From: Halopenitus persicus
Lineage (GTDB): Archaea; Halobacteriota; Halobacteria; Halobacteriales; Haloferacaceae
Length of the DNA: 64,000 nucleotides
Direction of reading: 5' to 3'
Assembly (NCBI RefSeq): GCF_900107205.1
Contig: NZ_FNPC01000001.1
Coordinates: 341,213 to 405,212 of the forward strand
This document shows positions 42,420 through 51,708 of this stretch, piece after piece. Position numbers and translations under genes: made by a program. Below the pieces are notes generated by a model, which saw nothing but the letters and a program-made list of their open reading frames with translations, was not told the DNA's origin and searched no databases. Numbering within the stretch: the stretch's first letter is position 1; each line of letters opens with the position of its first letter.

Positions 42420-43766
42420 TCAGTCGGAAGCCTCGTTGGGAACGCCGTCGGACGGTCCCTCGGGGGATCCGCCCGTATTCGGCGACCGAGTCTCGTCCGC
42501 GCCGGCGCCGCGGGGCACCGGGGCGTCGAACTCCGGATCGAACAGCCGCATCGCGGTCTGGATCGTCGTCAGGTCGTCCTCGCCGGCGGCCTCCCGCAGC
42601 GACTTCGTCGGCGCTGCCAGCAGCTGGCCCACGAGCGCGTCCGCGAGCGCCTCGACCGTCTCGCGCTGGTCCTCGTTCAGCCCGCCCTGCGCGTCGAGCT
42701 TCGCGAACGCCTCCTCGAGCTCGCGCGCCTTGACCCGGTCCGCGGACTCGTACATCGTCGCGATCGCGTCGTCGGCGCGGCGGCGCTTGAACGACTCGAG
42801 CAGCCGGTCGAGCTCCTCGTCGATCATCCCCTCGACCGCTTGCGCCTCGGCTTCCCGCTGCTCGCGGGTGCGGCTGGTGACCGACTCCAGCGCGTCGATG
42901 TCATACAGCGTGACGCCGTCGACGGATTCGGCCGCGGGATCGACGTCCCGCGGCCGGGCGATGTCGATACAGACCGTCTTCCCGGCGTCCGCGAGGTCCG
43001 TGGGGTCGACGATCGGCTCCGGGCTCCCGGTGGCCGTGACGAGGAGGTCTGCCCGCGGGAGCACGCGGGCGAGATCGGCGAGCGGCAGGGCGGTCGCCTC
43101 CGTGTCGACCTCCGCCGCGACGTGTTCCGCGTGCGGCACCGTCCGGTTGGCGACGTGGATCCGCGAGACGTCGGTGTCGTCGAGCGCCCGCGCGGCGAGG
43201 GTGCTCATCTCGCCGGCGCCGACGACCAGCGCCGTCGCGTCCGCCAGATCGAGCCTGCGGTCGGCCAGATCGACGGCGGCCGACCCCAGCGAGACGACGC
43301 CCTCGTTGATCGCCGTCTCGGTACGGGCGCGCTCGCCGACGTGGATCGCCTTCGTGACCGCGTCCTCGAGAACCGGCCCGATACCGCCGGCCGCCCGCGC
43401 CGCCTCGAAGGCCTCCCGAACCTGGCCGATGATCTGGTCCTCGCCGAGCACGAGCGACTCGAGGCCCGCCGCGACCCGCATCAGGTGTCGCAGGCTCCCC
43501 TCGTGGTCGAGCCGCCGGATCGCGCCGTCACGGACGTCGGGCGCGAACGATTCGAGGGCGTCGTATCCGCGGGTCACGTGGTCGGTGACGACGTACGCCT
43601 CCGACCGGTTGCAGGTCCGTATCGCGAACGCCTCCTCGACGCCCGGTCGGGCGAGGAGGTCGGAGACCGTTCCGCGGACCGACTCCGTTCCCGCCGACTC
43701 GATCTCGTCGATGCTCGCACTCGCGTGTGAAACGCTGATTCCGGTGAGTACTCCCGTCTGGTTCAT
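42420..43766 (-). CDS. hemA: Glutamyl-tRNA reductase
   Basis: A 448-residue enzyme making glutamate semialdehyde from Glu-tRNA, the first committed step of C5 tetrapyrrole synthesis. The catalytic Cys is in AIRTCNRSEAYVV near residue 52; VLGEDQIIGQVREAFE and the NADPH site VVGAGEMSTLAARAL follow, and a helical dimerisation domain ends at about residue 405. The last 40 residues are disordered. The start overlaps the sirC stop by four bases, so it is the third gene of the ahbAB-sirC-hemA unit. Confidence 0.94.
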   Translation of the reverse strand: MNQTGVLTGISVSHASASIDEIESAGTESVRGTVSDLLARPGVEEAFAIRTCNRSEAYVVTDHVTRGYDALESFAPDVRDGAIRRLDHEGSLRHLMRVAAGLESLVLGEDQIIGQVREAFEAARAAGGIGPVLEDAVTKAIHVGERARTETAINEGVVSLGSAAVDLADRRLDLADATALVVGAGEMSTLAARALDDTDVSRIHVANRTVPHAEHVAAEVDTEATALPLADLARVLPRADLLVTATGSPEPIVDPTDLADAGKTVCIDIARPRDVDPAAESVDGVTLYDIDALESVTSRTREQREAEAQAVEGMIDEELDRLLESFKRRRADDAIATMYESADRVKARELEEAFAKLDAQGGLNEDQRETVEALADALVGQLLAAPTKSLREAAGEDDLTTIQTAMRLFDPEFDAPVPRGAGADETRSPNTGGSPEGPSDGVPNEASD

Positions 43767-44497
43767 TGTCCCTCCGACGTGTCTCCAGGGTCGTCTTCGT
43801 GGTCCCGAACGCGTTCGACGATCCCGTCCGCCAGTTGTCGGGGATTTGATTCCCCGGTTTGTAAACCCTTCTGAACGGCCGGCGACCGGACGACGGCCCG
43901 CACCGCCTCGCGGCGCGTGTCGGGTTCGACGCCCCGCTCGATCAGCTCCGTTCGAACGTCCCCGCTGAGCCGCGCGAGATCGCCGATGCCGTCGAACTCC
44001 GTCTCGATCCGTTCACGGAGGTACCGCGAAACCGCGGGGCTGGTCGCGCCGGTCGTGATCGCGATCGTCACCGGCCCGTCCTCCACGGTGGCCGGAACGA
44101 CGACGCTTCCCGGATCGCGGTCGCCGGAGACGTCGGTCCGGTTGACGAGGGCGTCCCGCTCGCGGGCCGCCGCCTCCGCCGCGGCGTTGATCGTCGGGTC
44201 GTCGGTCGCCGCGACGACGAGCGCCGGCTCGGCGCGATCGATCCACGTCGCGACGTCGTCGGCGTCGACACGCTGGCGAACCAGCTCGATCCGGCCGTCA
44301 TCGGTTCCCGTCTCGTCGTCGTCCGTCTCGTCCCCGACGGTTCGATCGACCGTCGACCGCAGCCGCTCGGTGAACGTCGGACTCACGACGATCACGGACG
44401 CCTCCGCCGCGAACCGCCGAGCCTTCCGCGTCGCGACGGCGCCGCCGCCGACCACCAGGACCGTCTCCCCGGAGAGGTCGTGCACCAGCGGGATCAT
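43763..44497 (-). CDS. Precorrin-2 dehydrogenase (siroheme synthase, SirC/CysG N-like)
   Basis: A 244-residue NAD-dependent enzyme: VLVVGGGAVATRKARRF is the Rossmann site and ALVVAATDDPTINAAAE the conserved second block, then VVVPATVEDGPVTIAITTGATSPAVSRYLRERI-like sequence around residues 120-150. It oxidises precorrin-2 to sirohydrochlorin. A short Asp-rich insertion follows the first domain. Four-base overlaps with both neighbours show tight translational coupling. It links hemA with siroheme-derived heme synthesis. Confidence 0.9.
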   Translation of the reverse strand: MIPLVHDLSGETVLVVGGGAVATRKARRFAAEASVIVVSPTFTERLRSTVDRTVGDETDDDETGTDDGRIELVRQRVDADDVATWIDRAEPALVVAATDDPTINAAAEAAARERDALVNRTDVSGDRDPGSVVVPATVEDGPVTIAITTGATSPAVSRYLRERIETEFDGIGDLARLSGDVRTELIERGVEPDTRREAVRAVVRSPAVQKGLQTGESNPRQLADGIVERVRDHEDDPGDTSEGQ

Positions 44498-45600
44498 TCC
44501 GACGACGGGGCAGGGCTCGCCGTGTTGCTGTCCGCACGCTCCGCGATCCGGATCCCCGTCTTCTTGAGGATGCGCGTCGAGAACAGGGTGTCCCAGTCGG
44601 ACGGCTGGACGTCCCAGAACTCGTTCATCGTCGCCTTGACCTCGGCGATCCGGCGCTCGCTTTCGGCCTCGCTGCGGCCGTGAGTCATCGCGAAGAAGTT
44701 GTACTCCCAGACGCCCTCGTGGCGCGGGCGCTCGTAACAGTGGGTGACGAAGTCCATCCCGGCCACGGCCGGCCCGACCTCCGAGAGGACGTCCTCGGGG
44801 ACGTCCCAGACGGTCATTCCGTTCTCGGTGTACCCGAGCGCGTAGTGGTTGGGAATGACGCCGACCCGACGGACCTTCCCCGCCGCGTTGAACCGGGCGA
44901 TCGTCTCGATCACCCACTCGACGTCCGCATCGATCGCCGCGGCGACATCGGCGTACGGCGTCTCCGTGATCGGGAGCCCGCCCTGGATCTCGACGACGAG
45001 GTCTCGCTCGGCCGGCGTGAGCGTCTCCCGGTCGACGGGGTCGACCGACGGGCCGAGATCGGAGAGGTCGAGGTCACCGTCCGGGACCGGTCCGTCGAGG
45101 AGAAACTTCGCGCCGACGTGGAACTCCTGCTGTTTCGGGAGGTTGTACGTCGGCTGACCCGTCGCGTCCTCGATTCGATCGAGCACCTCGCGAACCCGGT
45201 CGTCGCCGTCCTTGTCCGGGTCCGGATGGTCCGCGACGCTGACGACGAACCACATGTTGAGGTGCGGGTGCTCGCGCTCGTAGTTGTGGGCGACCTCGGG
45301 GAACTCGTTGACCGTCTCGGCCACCTCGTCGTACCGGTCGGGCGGCGCGTGCATCGCGACCAGCGATGCGGCCCCCCCGATCGCCTCGGCATTGACGAGC
45401 GCGCCGAACCGCGAGAGGACGCCCTCCGCGTCCAGCTCTCGGACGCGGTCACACAGCTCCCGCGCAGTCACCTCGACGCCGCGGTCGGACAGCGCCGCCG
45501 CGGCCGGCTCGAACGGTCGCGACGTGACCGGAAAGCCGCCCTGAAAGGCGTTGATGATCGCCCGGTCGAACCTCGAGAGATCCGCATCGACCCGTTCCAT
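44494..45600 (-). CDS. ahbAB: Fused siroheme decarboxylase (AhbA-AhbB)
   Basis: A 368-residue protein made of two AsnC/Lrp-like halves. The first (about 10-175) has a wHTH and LSRFGALVNAEAIGGAASLVAMHAP; the second (about 195-355) has VRRVGVIPNHYALGYTENGMTVWDVP and the heme-pathway segment HCYERPRHEGVWEYNFFAMTHG. AhbA and AhbB together decarboxylate siroheme to didecarboxysiroheme in the archaeal heme pathway; here both are one polypeptide. Despite the Lrp-like fold it is probably an enzyme. Stop overlaps the sirC start. Confidence 0.88.
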   Translation of the reverse strand: MERVDADLSRFDRAIINAFQGGFPVTSRPFEPAAAALSDRGVEVTARELCDRVRELDAEGVLSRFGALVNAEAIGGAASLVAMHAPPDRYDEVAETVNEFPEVAHNYEREHPHLNMWFVVSVADHPDPDKDGDDRVREVLDRIEDATGQPTYNLPKQQEFHVGAKFLLDGPVPDGDLDLSDLGPSVDPVDRETLTPAERDLVVEIQGGLPITETPYADVAAAIDADVEWVIETIARFNAAGKVRRVGVIPNHYALGYTENGMTVWDVPEDVLSEVGPAVAGMDFVTHCYERPRHEGVWEYNFFAMTHGRSEAESERRIAEVKATMNEFWDVQPSDWDTLFSTRILKKTGIRIAERADSNTASPAPSSE

Positions 45601-45681
45601 ACGACACGCTCGGGGACGGGACGGATTAAGCCGTTCGGAGCAACGAGTCGACCGGCCCGGGCCGCCGGCGTGGAAGGAACC

Positions 45682-46149
45682 TCACCCGTCGAGGTCGCGG
45701 GCGATGTCGGCAAGCGACCCACGGGGAGCGGCGTCCACGTCGTAGACCGACCGATCGCCCGGCAGCCGGAGACCGTAGGCGTCGCCGGAAACGACGACGT
45801 CGAGAAGCACCGTGTCGCCCGCCGCACGGTCGTGGTCGCGGAGCCACCCGAGAAGCCGGTTCTCGCCCTCACCCGGCGATCGGGCCAGTCGTCGATTGTC
45901 GAAGGCGCCCCGGAGAAGCCGTCCCCGTGAATCGGCGTCGACGCGTGCGTAGCGGGTCTCGCGGTCGAACGACAGTCGGATCACGTCGCCGTCGCTCACG
46001 CCAAGGGCCTCGGCGTCGCCGGACTCGAGGCGACGGGCGAGGGCGTCGTCGTCGGGCAACCGAAGGCAGGGTCGGCGGGTCCCGCCGCTGCGAACGACGT
46101 CGGTGCGGACGGCTGCGACGCTTTCGTCGTCGGACGTGATCCGAGCCAT
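45682..46149 (-). CDS. Conserved haloarchaeal protein, DUF7112-like
   Basis: A 155-residue acidic soluble protein with beta-rich pattern (RRPCLRLPDDD, VSDGDVIRLSFDRETRYARV, AAGDTVLLDVVVSGDAYGLRLPG). It resembles a double-psi or SpoVT-like strand arrangement, but this is only impression; the family name DUF7112 is from memory. It lies 81 bases upstream of ahbAB's promoter side and 18 bases after the S6e stop, so it may be in an operon with S6e. Confidence 0.65.
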   Translation of the reverse strand: MARITSDDESVAAVRTDVVRSGGTRRPCLRLPDDDALARRLESGDAEALGVSDGDVIRLSFDRETRYARVDADSRGRLLRGAFDNRRLARSPGEGENRLLGWLRDHDRAAGDTVLLDVVVSGDAYGLRLPGDRSVYDVDAAPRGSLADIARDLDG

Positions 46150-46167
46150 CGACCCGAAGAAACGAAA

Positions 46168-46578
46168 CTACTCCGCGTCGTCCGCTTCCGCTTCGTCGTC
46201 GCCCTCGCCGAGCGCGGCGGCCACGTCGCCGTCGCCGTCGACCACGGAGACGTTCACCTGCGCGACGTCGTCGGCGATCTCGGCGCCGCGGACGGTGACG
46301 CGCTTGCGCTCGCCGTCCGTCGTCGGCTTGAAGCCGACGCCGCCGTCGAGGAGGATCTCCTTCAGGCTCGTTCCGGGCACGTCGGCGCGCATCGGGCGGC
46401 CAGTCTCGTCGGAGCCGCCGGTGATCTCGAGGGTGTAGCCGTCGAGACCGACGGCGCCGCCGTCGACCTCATCGCCGAGGCTTCGACCGAGGAACCGGTT
46501 CGCGTCCTGTCCGTCCACGTCGCGCTGATACGTCTCGCCGGCGTCCGGATCGGCGACGACGACCTTGAATTCTGCCAT
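46168..46578 (-). CDS. rps6e: Ribosomal protein S6e
   Basis: A 136-residue archaeal S6e: [47 protein letters not shown] and the tail [19 protein letters not shown] match the family. It is part of the small ribosomal subunit. The ATG at 46578 is fixed by the conserved N-terminus. The last 15 residues are acidic. The DUF7112-like gene follows 18 bases later. Confidence 0.94.
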   Translation of the reverse strand: MAEFKVVVADPDAGETYQRDVDGQDANRFLGRSLGDEVDGGAVGLDGYTLEITGGSDETGRPMRADVPGTSLKEILLDGGVGFKPTTDGERKRVTVRGAEIADDVAQVNVSVVDGDGDVAAALGEGDDEAEADDAE

Positions 46579-46728
46579 ACGGCGATCGATCCGCCCGCCG
46601 AGTAAAAACACGTCGAAACCGCTTCGGATGCGACCGTACGGCTCGTGGCGGACCCGTCAGGAACCGCTTCCGAGCGATCGATCGACGGGTCGACGCGACT
46701 AAGCGCCCCGGCCGTGAACTCCGGTACG

Positions 46729-47730
46729 ATGGCGGTGACCGTTCCGGAACGGATCCTCGAGCCGTACCCCCGGTTCTCGCTGTATAATTCGCCGTATCCC
46801 GCCCACGACGACGCTTCGGGCATCGACCTGTACCCGGACTCGAACGCGGGCATCTCGCCGGTTGCGGGCGTCGTTCGCGGCGTTCGAACGGTCGGCTGTC
46901 CGGACCGGGAATACGCCGCCGATCGCGACCACGTGATCGCGATCGACGTCGACCGTAACTGGGCTGCTGCGGTCGGGATCGGCGGTGAGCGGCCACTTAT
47001 CGCTCGGATCCTCCACGTGGATCCCGACGTCGAACCCGGGGACCGAGTCGCGCCGGGAGACGCGCTTGGACCGATGGTGCGATCCGGCTTCTTCGGACGG
47101 TGGGTCGACAACCACGTCCATCTCGAGTTTCGTGATCGAGATGCGGATCCGTACCGGGCGAGCGGCTCCCGACGGCTCGCCGCCGATGCCGCCGTCGAAC
47201 CGGTGTCGTGGGATGGAACGGGAACGGTCGTCGAGGCGGGACCGACCTACGTCCGTCTCGACGGACCGTCGCGTTCGGGATCGAACGGCCCCTTCCGAGC
47301 GCTCGGGAGCGACCGAGGCGTGCCGCTTGACGGCGGGCTCACACACTACGCTGGCGGCGGGGCGTTCCTTGGAGACGGATTCACACCGGAGACCTGGAGG
47401 AACGGTGACTCCGCTGGCTCGGACGGACGAACGCTGTCGCTGCTCGGGCAGCCGATCGGAACCGTCGACGACCGGGCGGGCGACGGCCAGGAAGGGTGCG
47501 TCGAAGGGGGAGACGGCCGGACGACTGCCGGCTGGACGGACGTCACCTGGCGGGACGTCGACGTGTACGCGAACGGCGAGCGGGCCACCGGGCTCTCGCT
47601 GTTCGTGACGCGGCGAGCGGATCTCGGGATCAAGGTCGTCAAACGGGACCACGATCTCTCGATCGGGGATCGAATCACGGTCACGATCCGGTCCAGCAAC
47701 GACCCGATACGGCTCGGTCCGGGCCGATGA
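46729..47730 (+). CDS. M23/LytM-like protein lacking the first metal ligand
   Basis: A 333-residue protein without a signal peptide. Residues 25-150 look like a LytM/M23-type beta domain: DASGIDLYPD occupies the place of the HxGxD ligand motif, and DNHVHLEFRDRDADPY has the HxH motif. The first His is replaced by Ala, so full zinc binding is unlikely. The second half is beta-rich with no recognised motif. As haloarchaea lack murein, the fold may serve a different task. It is a conserved haloarchaeal type of gene as far as I can tell. Confidence 0.6.
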   Translation: MAVTVPERILEPYPRFSLYNSPYPAHDDASGIDLYPDSNAGISPVAGVVRGVRTVGCPDREYAADRDHVIAIDVDRNWAAAVGIGGERPLIARILHVDPDVEPGDRVAPGDALGPMVRSGFFGRWVDNHVHLEFRDRDADPYRASGSRRLAADAAVEPVSWDGTGTVVEAGPTYVRLDGPSRSGSNGPFRALGSDRGVPLDGGLTHYAGGGAFLGDGFTPETWRNGDSAGSDGRTLSLLGQPIGTVDDRAGDGQEGCVEGGDGRTTAGWTDVTWRDVDVYANGERATGLSLFVTRRADLGIKVVKRDHDLSIGDRITVTIRSSNDPIRLGPGR

Positions 47731-47915
47731 GCGGACGGCTCGAGGTGAGCCAGTGGGAAGCGAGAATGGCGAACAGTCGAGGGCGTGGTCGAACCCCACG
47801 GCCGGCGCCCCGATCGCCCGCCTCGACCGCCGTGGGAAGCCGGTCAGGTCACGGGGCGGCTGCGTCGCTCTGGCTGATAAACGTTCGTTCGCGAGCGGAC
47901 GCTCGTTTGCGTGAG

Positions 47916-49160
47916 CTACGCCTCGTTCTCCAGCACGAACTCGGCCAGCGTGGGCACGAAGGTGCCGATGTCGGTCACCATCCCGACGGCCTGCGCGGAG
48001 CCGCGGTCGAGCAGCTGGGTGACCGTCGCGGGGTTGATGTCGACGCAGACGGTCTTCGTCGTCGAGGGCAGACAGTTGCCGACGGCGACGGAATGCAACA
48101 GGGTCGCGAGCATCAACACGAGGTCGGCCTCGCGCGCCTGCTCGCGGATGGCGTCCTGTGCCTCAACGGCGTCGGTGATCGTGTCCGGGAGGGGCCCGTC
48201 GTCACGGATCGACCCCGCGAGCACGTAGGGAACGTCGTTTCGAACGCACTCGTACATCACGCCCTCGGTTATCACGCCGGATTCGACGGCGGCCTCGATC
48301 CCGCCGGCCCGGATCACCTCGGAGATCGACCAGATGTGGTGTTTGTGTCCCTTCCGCGGGTGCTCCAGCGTCTCGACGTCCATCCCGAGCGAGGTGCCGT
48401 AGATCGACCGCTCGAGGTCGTGGGTCGCGAAGCCGTTCCCGGCCGAGATCGCGTCGACGTAGCCCTCCCTGACGAGCTCCGCGAGCGCGTCGCCGGCTCC
48501 GGAGTGGATGACCGCTGGACCGGCGACGACGAGCACGTTGCCGCCGTTGGATTTGGTCTCCGCGACCTCCTCGGCGACCTGCCGGATCGTCGATTCGGAG
48601 GGTCGCTCGGCGGAGATGCCGCCCTGCATAAATCCGAACGGACCGTCGGATCCGCGGGGGCGTTCCGGCGGTTTGACGCGAATTCCGGACTCGTCGGTCG
48701 CGACGAGGTCGCCCTCGTCGATCGCGTTGAGAACCTTCGTGTACGCCCGCGGCTCGCCGTCGGGGCCGCCCTCGGGCTCGACGACCAGCGCGCAGTCCAT
48801 CTCGATGTGCTCGACGGGGATCCACTCGTCCTCGTAGCGAACCTCGGTCGGGTGATTCGTCGTCGAGTAGAATCCCGGCGGGACGACCTGGTCCGCGGGC
48901 GCGGGCTCGAGGGTGACGTTCGGCGGGTTCCGCAACACCGCGCCGTTCTGGTGAAGCTCGTGGAGGATCCCCTGCAGCGTCGCCTGGTCGTCGGCCGAAA
49001 CCGCCAGCCGACAGTAGGAGGCCTCGTCCTCGTTCTTCCCGACGTCGAACTCCTCGACCTCGAAGGACCCGCCCAGCTCCATCACGGCGGTGAAACACTG
49101 CTGCATCCGGCCGGAGTCGATGATGTGGCCCTCGAGTTCGACGGTCCGCGTGGCGCTCAT
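47916..49160 (-). CDS. Archaeal ornithine cyclodeaminase-type protein (TIGR00300)
   Basis: A 414-residue protein beginning with RTVELEGHIIDSGRMQQCF, the LOR/SDH N-terminal domain, followed from about residue 200 by a nucleotide-binding domain (GGNVLVVAGPAVIHSGAGDALAEL, SAGNGFATHDLERSIYGTSLG). Characterised relatives include the methanogen ornithine cyclodeaminase and the ArgZ/AgrE type enzymes, so ornithine to proline is the likely reaction. In-gene position and length match the family. Confidence 0.83.
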   Translation of the reverse strand: MSATRTVELEGHIIDSGRMQQCFTAVMELGGSFEVEEFDVGKNEDEASYCRLAVSADDQATLQGILHELHQNGAVLRNPPNVTLEPAPADQVVPPGFYSTTNHPTEVRYEDEWIPVEHIEMDCALVVEPEGGPDGEPRAYTKVLNAIDEGDLVATDESGIRVKPPERPRGSDGPFGFMQGGISAERPSESTIRQVAEEVAETKSNGGNVLVVAGPAVIHSGAGDALAELVREGYVDAISAGNGFATHDLERSIYGTSLGMDVETLEHPRKGHKHHIWSISEVIRAGGIEAAVESGVITEGVMYECVRNDVPYVLAGSIRDDGPLPDTITDAVEAQDAIREQAREADLVLMLATLLHSVAVGNCLPSTTKTVCVDINPATVTQLLDRGSAQAVGMVTDIGTFVPTLAEFVLENEA

Positions 49161-49304
49161 ACCAGTCCCTTACGCTCGGGAGCAAGGAGGGTTTCGTCTC
49201 GTCCGCGCACTCCTCAGCGGCACGCTCCTCGGCCGAACACTCCTCGGCGGCGAAGACGGCCGGACACTGAAAGATTCATTGGGGCCGCCCCCGCGCTGTG
49301 AGGT

Positions 49305-50414
49305 ATGACGAGTGTCAAGGAGTTCCGCGTCGCCGAGCCGGCGACGGCCGACGCCCTCGGGCGCGGGCGGTTCGTCTTCACCGACGCGTACTCCGTCTTC
49401 GACTGGGGGCGGATGCCCGACCCGATCCCGCGGAAGGGAGCGAGCCTCTGTACGATGGGCGCGTACAACTTCGAGCGCCTCGAGGCGGCGGGGATCCCGA
49501 CGCACTACCGCGGCGTCGTGGGGCCGAACGCCGAGAAATCGGACGCCGGAAAATCGGACCCCGGAGGATCGGACGTCGAAGGATCGATCGCGGGGAACAC
49601 CGTCCCCGAGGACTCGATCGTCGGCCTGGAGGCGGTCTCGACGCCGCCGACCGAGATGGCGATCGAGTTGACCCAGGTCCCCGATCTGCCGTATCTCGGC
49701 GGGGGGGATGGGTACGACTACGAGACCTACCACGAGGCGGCCGACGGAAACTACCTGATCCCGCTCGAGGTCGTCTTCCGGAACACGGTCCCGATCGGGT
49801 CGAGCCTCCGCGACCGTCGCGAGCCGGCCGACGTCGGGCTCGATGCGTCGGAGTGGCCCGACGAGCCGGTCGCGCTCCCCGAGCCGGTCGTGGAGTTCTC
49901 GACGAAGTACGAGGAACAGGACCGCTACCTGACCCGCGAGGAAGCCGACCGGATCGCCGGCGCCGCGTCGATCGACGACCTCGAGTCGACCGCGCTCGCG
50001 GTCAACCGCGTCGTGACCGAGCGTGCCGAGGACGTCGGGTTCGACCACGAGGACGGAAAGATCGAGTGTCTGTATACGGACGGGGAGATCCGGGTCGCCG
50101 ACGTCGTCGGCACGTTCGACGAGAATCGATTCGCCTACGACGGACAGGAGGTCTCCAAGGAGGTCGTCCGCCAGTGGTACAAGCGCAACGACCCCGAGTG
50201 GGTCGCGGCGGTCTCGGAGGCCAAGGAGGCGGTCGCGAAACGGGACGTCGCCGACTGGCGCACGCTCTGTTCGGACGATCCGGTGCAGCTTCCGGACCGC
50301 GTCCTCGAGGCGGTGTCCGCGATGTACGCCGCGGGCGCGAACGCCTACACGGGACGCGACCTGTTCGATGCGCCGGCGATCGGCGAGGCGGTCGACGGCG
50401 TCCGCGATCTGTGA
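49305..50414 (+). CDS. purC: Phosphoribosylaminoimidazole-succinocarboxamide synthase
   Basis: A 369-residue PurC (purine step 8). ATP-site and core motifs are [51 protein letters not shown] and [19 protein letters not shown] tandem 15-bp array inserts about 20 residues ([11 protein letters not shown]) in the first domain. It is convergent with purU, another one-carbon/purine gene. Confidence 0.92.
   Translation: MTSVKEFRVAEPATADALGRGRFVFTDAYSVFDWGRMPDPIPRKGASLCTMGAYNFERLEAAGIPTHYRGVVGPNAEKSDAGKSDPGGSDVEGSIAGNTVPEDSIVGLEAVSTPPTEMAIELTQVPDLPYLGGGDGYDYETYHEAADGNYLIPLEVVFRNTVPIGSSLRDRREPADVGLDASEWPDEPVALPEPVVEFSTKYEEQDRYLTREEADRIAGAASIDDLESTALAVNRVVTERAEDVGFDHEDGKIECLYTDGEIRVADVVGTFDENRFAYDGQEVSKEVVRQWYKRNDPEWVAAVSEAKEAVAKRDVADWRTLCSDDPVQLPDRVLEAVSAMYAAGANAYTGRDLFDAPAIGEAVDGVRDL
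49536..49595. repeat. 15-bp tandem repeat, 4 imperfect copies, in frame
   Basis: aaatcggacgccgga-like units start at 49536, 49551, 49566 and 49581 and code a KSDAG-type insertion in PurC. Confidence 0.8.
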
Positions 50415-50511
50415 GATCGCCGAACGAACCCGGGCGGCACGAACGCGAACCGAAATCGGGACGCGACCCGTGACGCCCCCCGCCGCACTCGCCGGGTCCG
50501 CGGCGGACGTC

Positions 50512-51540
50512 TCAGTCGTCGTCGCTCGGCGTCGGCGCGTCGACGGGGTCGCCGGCGAGTGGCTCGCCATCAACCGGCGCGTCCGGGTTCGCCTCGCGGG
50601 CTGACTCGGGGAGGCCAAGCTGGACGTCGGCGAGCGTATCGGCTGCGTCGTCAGCCTCCCCGTCGGACTCGAACTCGGACCGCAGGTGAACGCGGCCCTT
50701 GTGGATCGTGACTGCATCGGCGAGATGGAGCCGGACGGCCTCGAGGAGGACCTCGGCCTCGAGCGGCTGTCCGCGGCGCTTGATCGTCTCCACGTCCGCG
50801 CCGTCGGGGACGTCGAAGGCACGCTGGGCGATCGTCGGTCCCTGGTCGAGGTCGGTCGTCACGTAGTGGGCGGTGACGCCGGCGATCCGGACGCCCGCCT
50901 CCTTGGCCTGCCGGTACGCCTGCGCGCCGGGGAACGCGGGTAGCAGGGAGGGATGGACGTTGATGATCCGGCCCTCGTACCGGAAGACGACCTCCGGCGA
51001 GAGGATGCGCATATAGCGGGCGAGGACGACGAGGTCGACGTCGTACTCCGCGAGCAGGTCGAGCAGCCGGTCCTCGTCGGGCGATCCGTTGCTGTCGCCG
51101 ACGTCGTAGAACGGTTTGTCGTACCGCTCCGCGAGGCCGCGGAGGTCGCCGCGGTTCCCGATCACGACCGGGATCTCGACGTCGGCGTCGCCCTCGACGA
51201 GCTCGCCGTTGGCCTCGGCCTCGAGCAGCGCCTCGGGCGCGTGGGTCTCCCTGGTCACGAGCAGCGCGATCCGGCGGGCGGTGCGGTCGCTCGGGAACCG
51301 GACCTGCACCTCGACGTCGAGCTCGCGGCCGAGGTCGGCAAGCGTCCGGCGAAGCTCGTCGCGGGAGGTCTCGAGGCCGGTCGCGTCGACCCGCATCGTC
51401 ATCCGGAAGACGCCATCGCGGACGGCCTGGTCGAGGTCCTCGATGTTGACCCCGCGCTCGAACAGCACCGTGGTGACCCGGGCGATGAGTCCGGTCTCGT
51501 CTCCGCCGATGACCGTGATCTCGGTGAGGTCGCGGGTCAT
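50512..51540 (-). CDS. purU: Formyltetrahydrofolate deformylase (ACT-formyltransferase)
   Basis: A 342-residue protein. An ACT domain (TEITVIGGDETGLIARVTTVLFE) leads to a formyl-transferase fold: IPVVIGNRGDLRGLAERY, RYMRILSPEVVFRYEGRIINVHPSLLPAFPGAQAY with the catalytic Asn and His, and GVTAHYVTTDLDQGP with His and Asp. PurU releases formate from formyl-THF for purine synthesis. A 55-residue acidic tail is unusual. Confidence 0.92.
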   Translation of the reverse strand: MTRDLTEITVIGGDETGLIARVTTVLFERGVNIEDLDQAVRDGVFRMTMRVDATGLETSRDELRRTLADLGRELDVEVQVRFPSDRTARRIALLVTRETHAPEALLEAEANGELVEGDADVEIPVVIGNRGDLRGLAERYDKPFYDVGDSNGSPDEDRLLDLLAEYDVDLVVLARYMRILSPEVVFRYEGRIINVHPSLLPAFPGAQAYRQAKEAGVRIAGVTAHYVTTDLDQGPTIAQRAFDVPDGADVETIKRRGQPLEAEVLLEAVRLHLADAVTIHKGRVHLRSEFESDGEADDAADTLADVQLGLPESAREANPDAPVDGEPLAGDPVDAPTPSDDD

Positions 51541-51708
51541 ACGCCGATCACCACCGTGGAGTCGAGCGGATGCATATCGACCCGAACGCCGCCGGCCGTT
51601 TAGCCCGTTTCGGTCGATGACGGTAATGTGTCGAGGTAGCACGGAACGTGGTCCCGGCTCGGATCCGTGACCGACCCACTTTTGGGCGCTCCCGTCCCCT
51701 GGACAGCC

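Noticed and set aside
44494-45600. Annotation as an Lrp/AsnC transcription regulator
   Set aside because: The double AsnC-like fold with HCYERPRHEG and GVIPNHYALGY, and its overlap with sirC, fit siroheme decarboxylase better.
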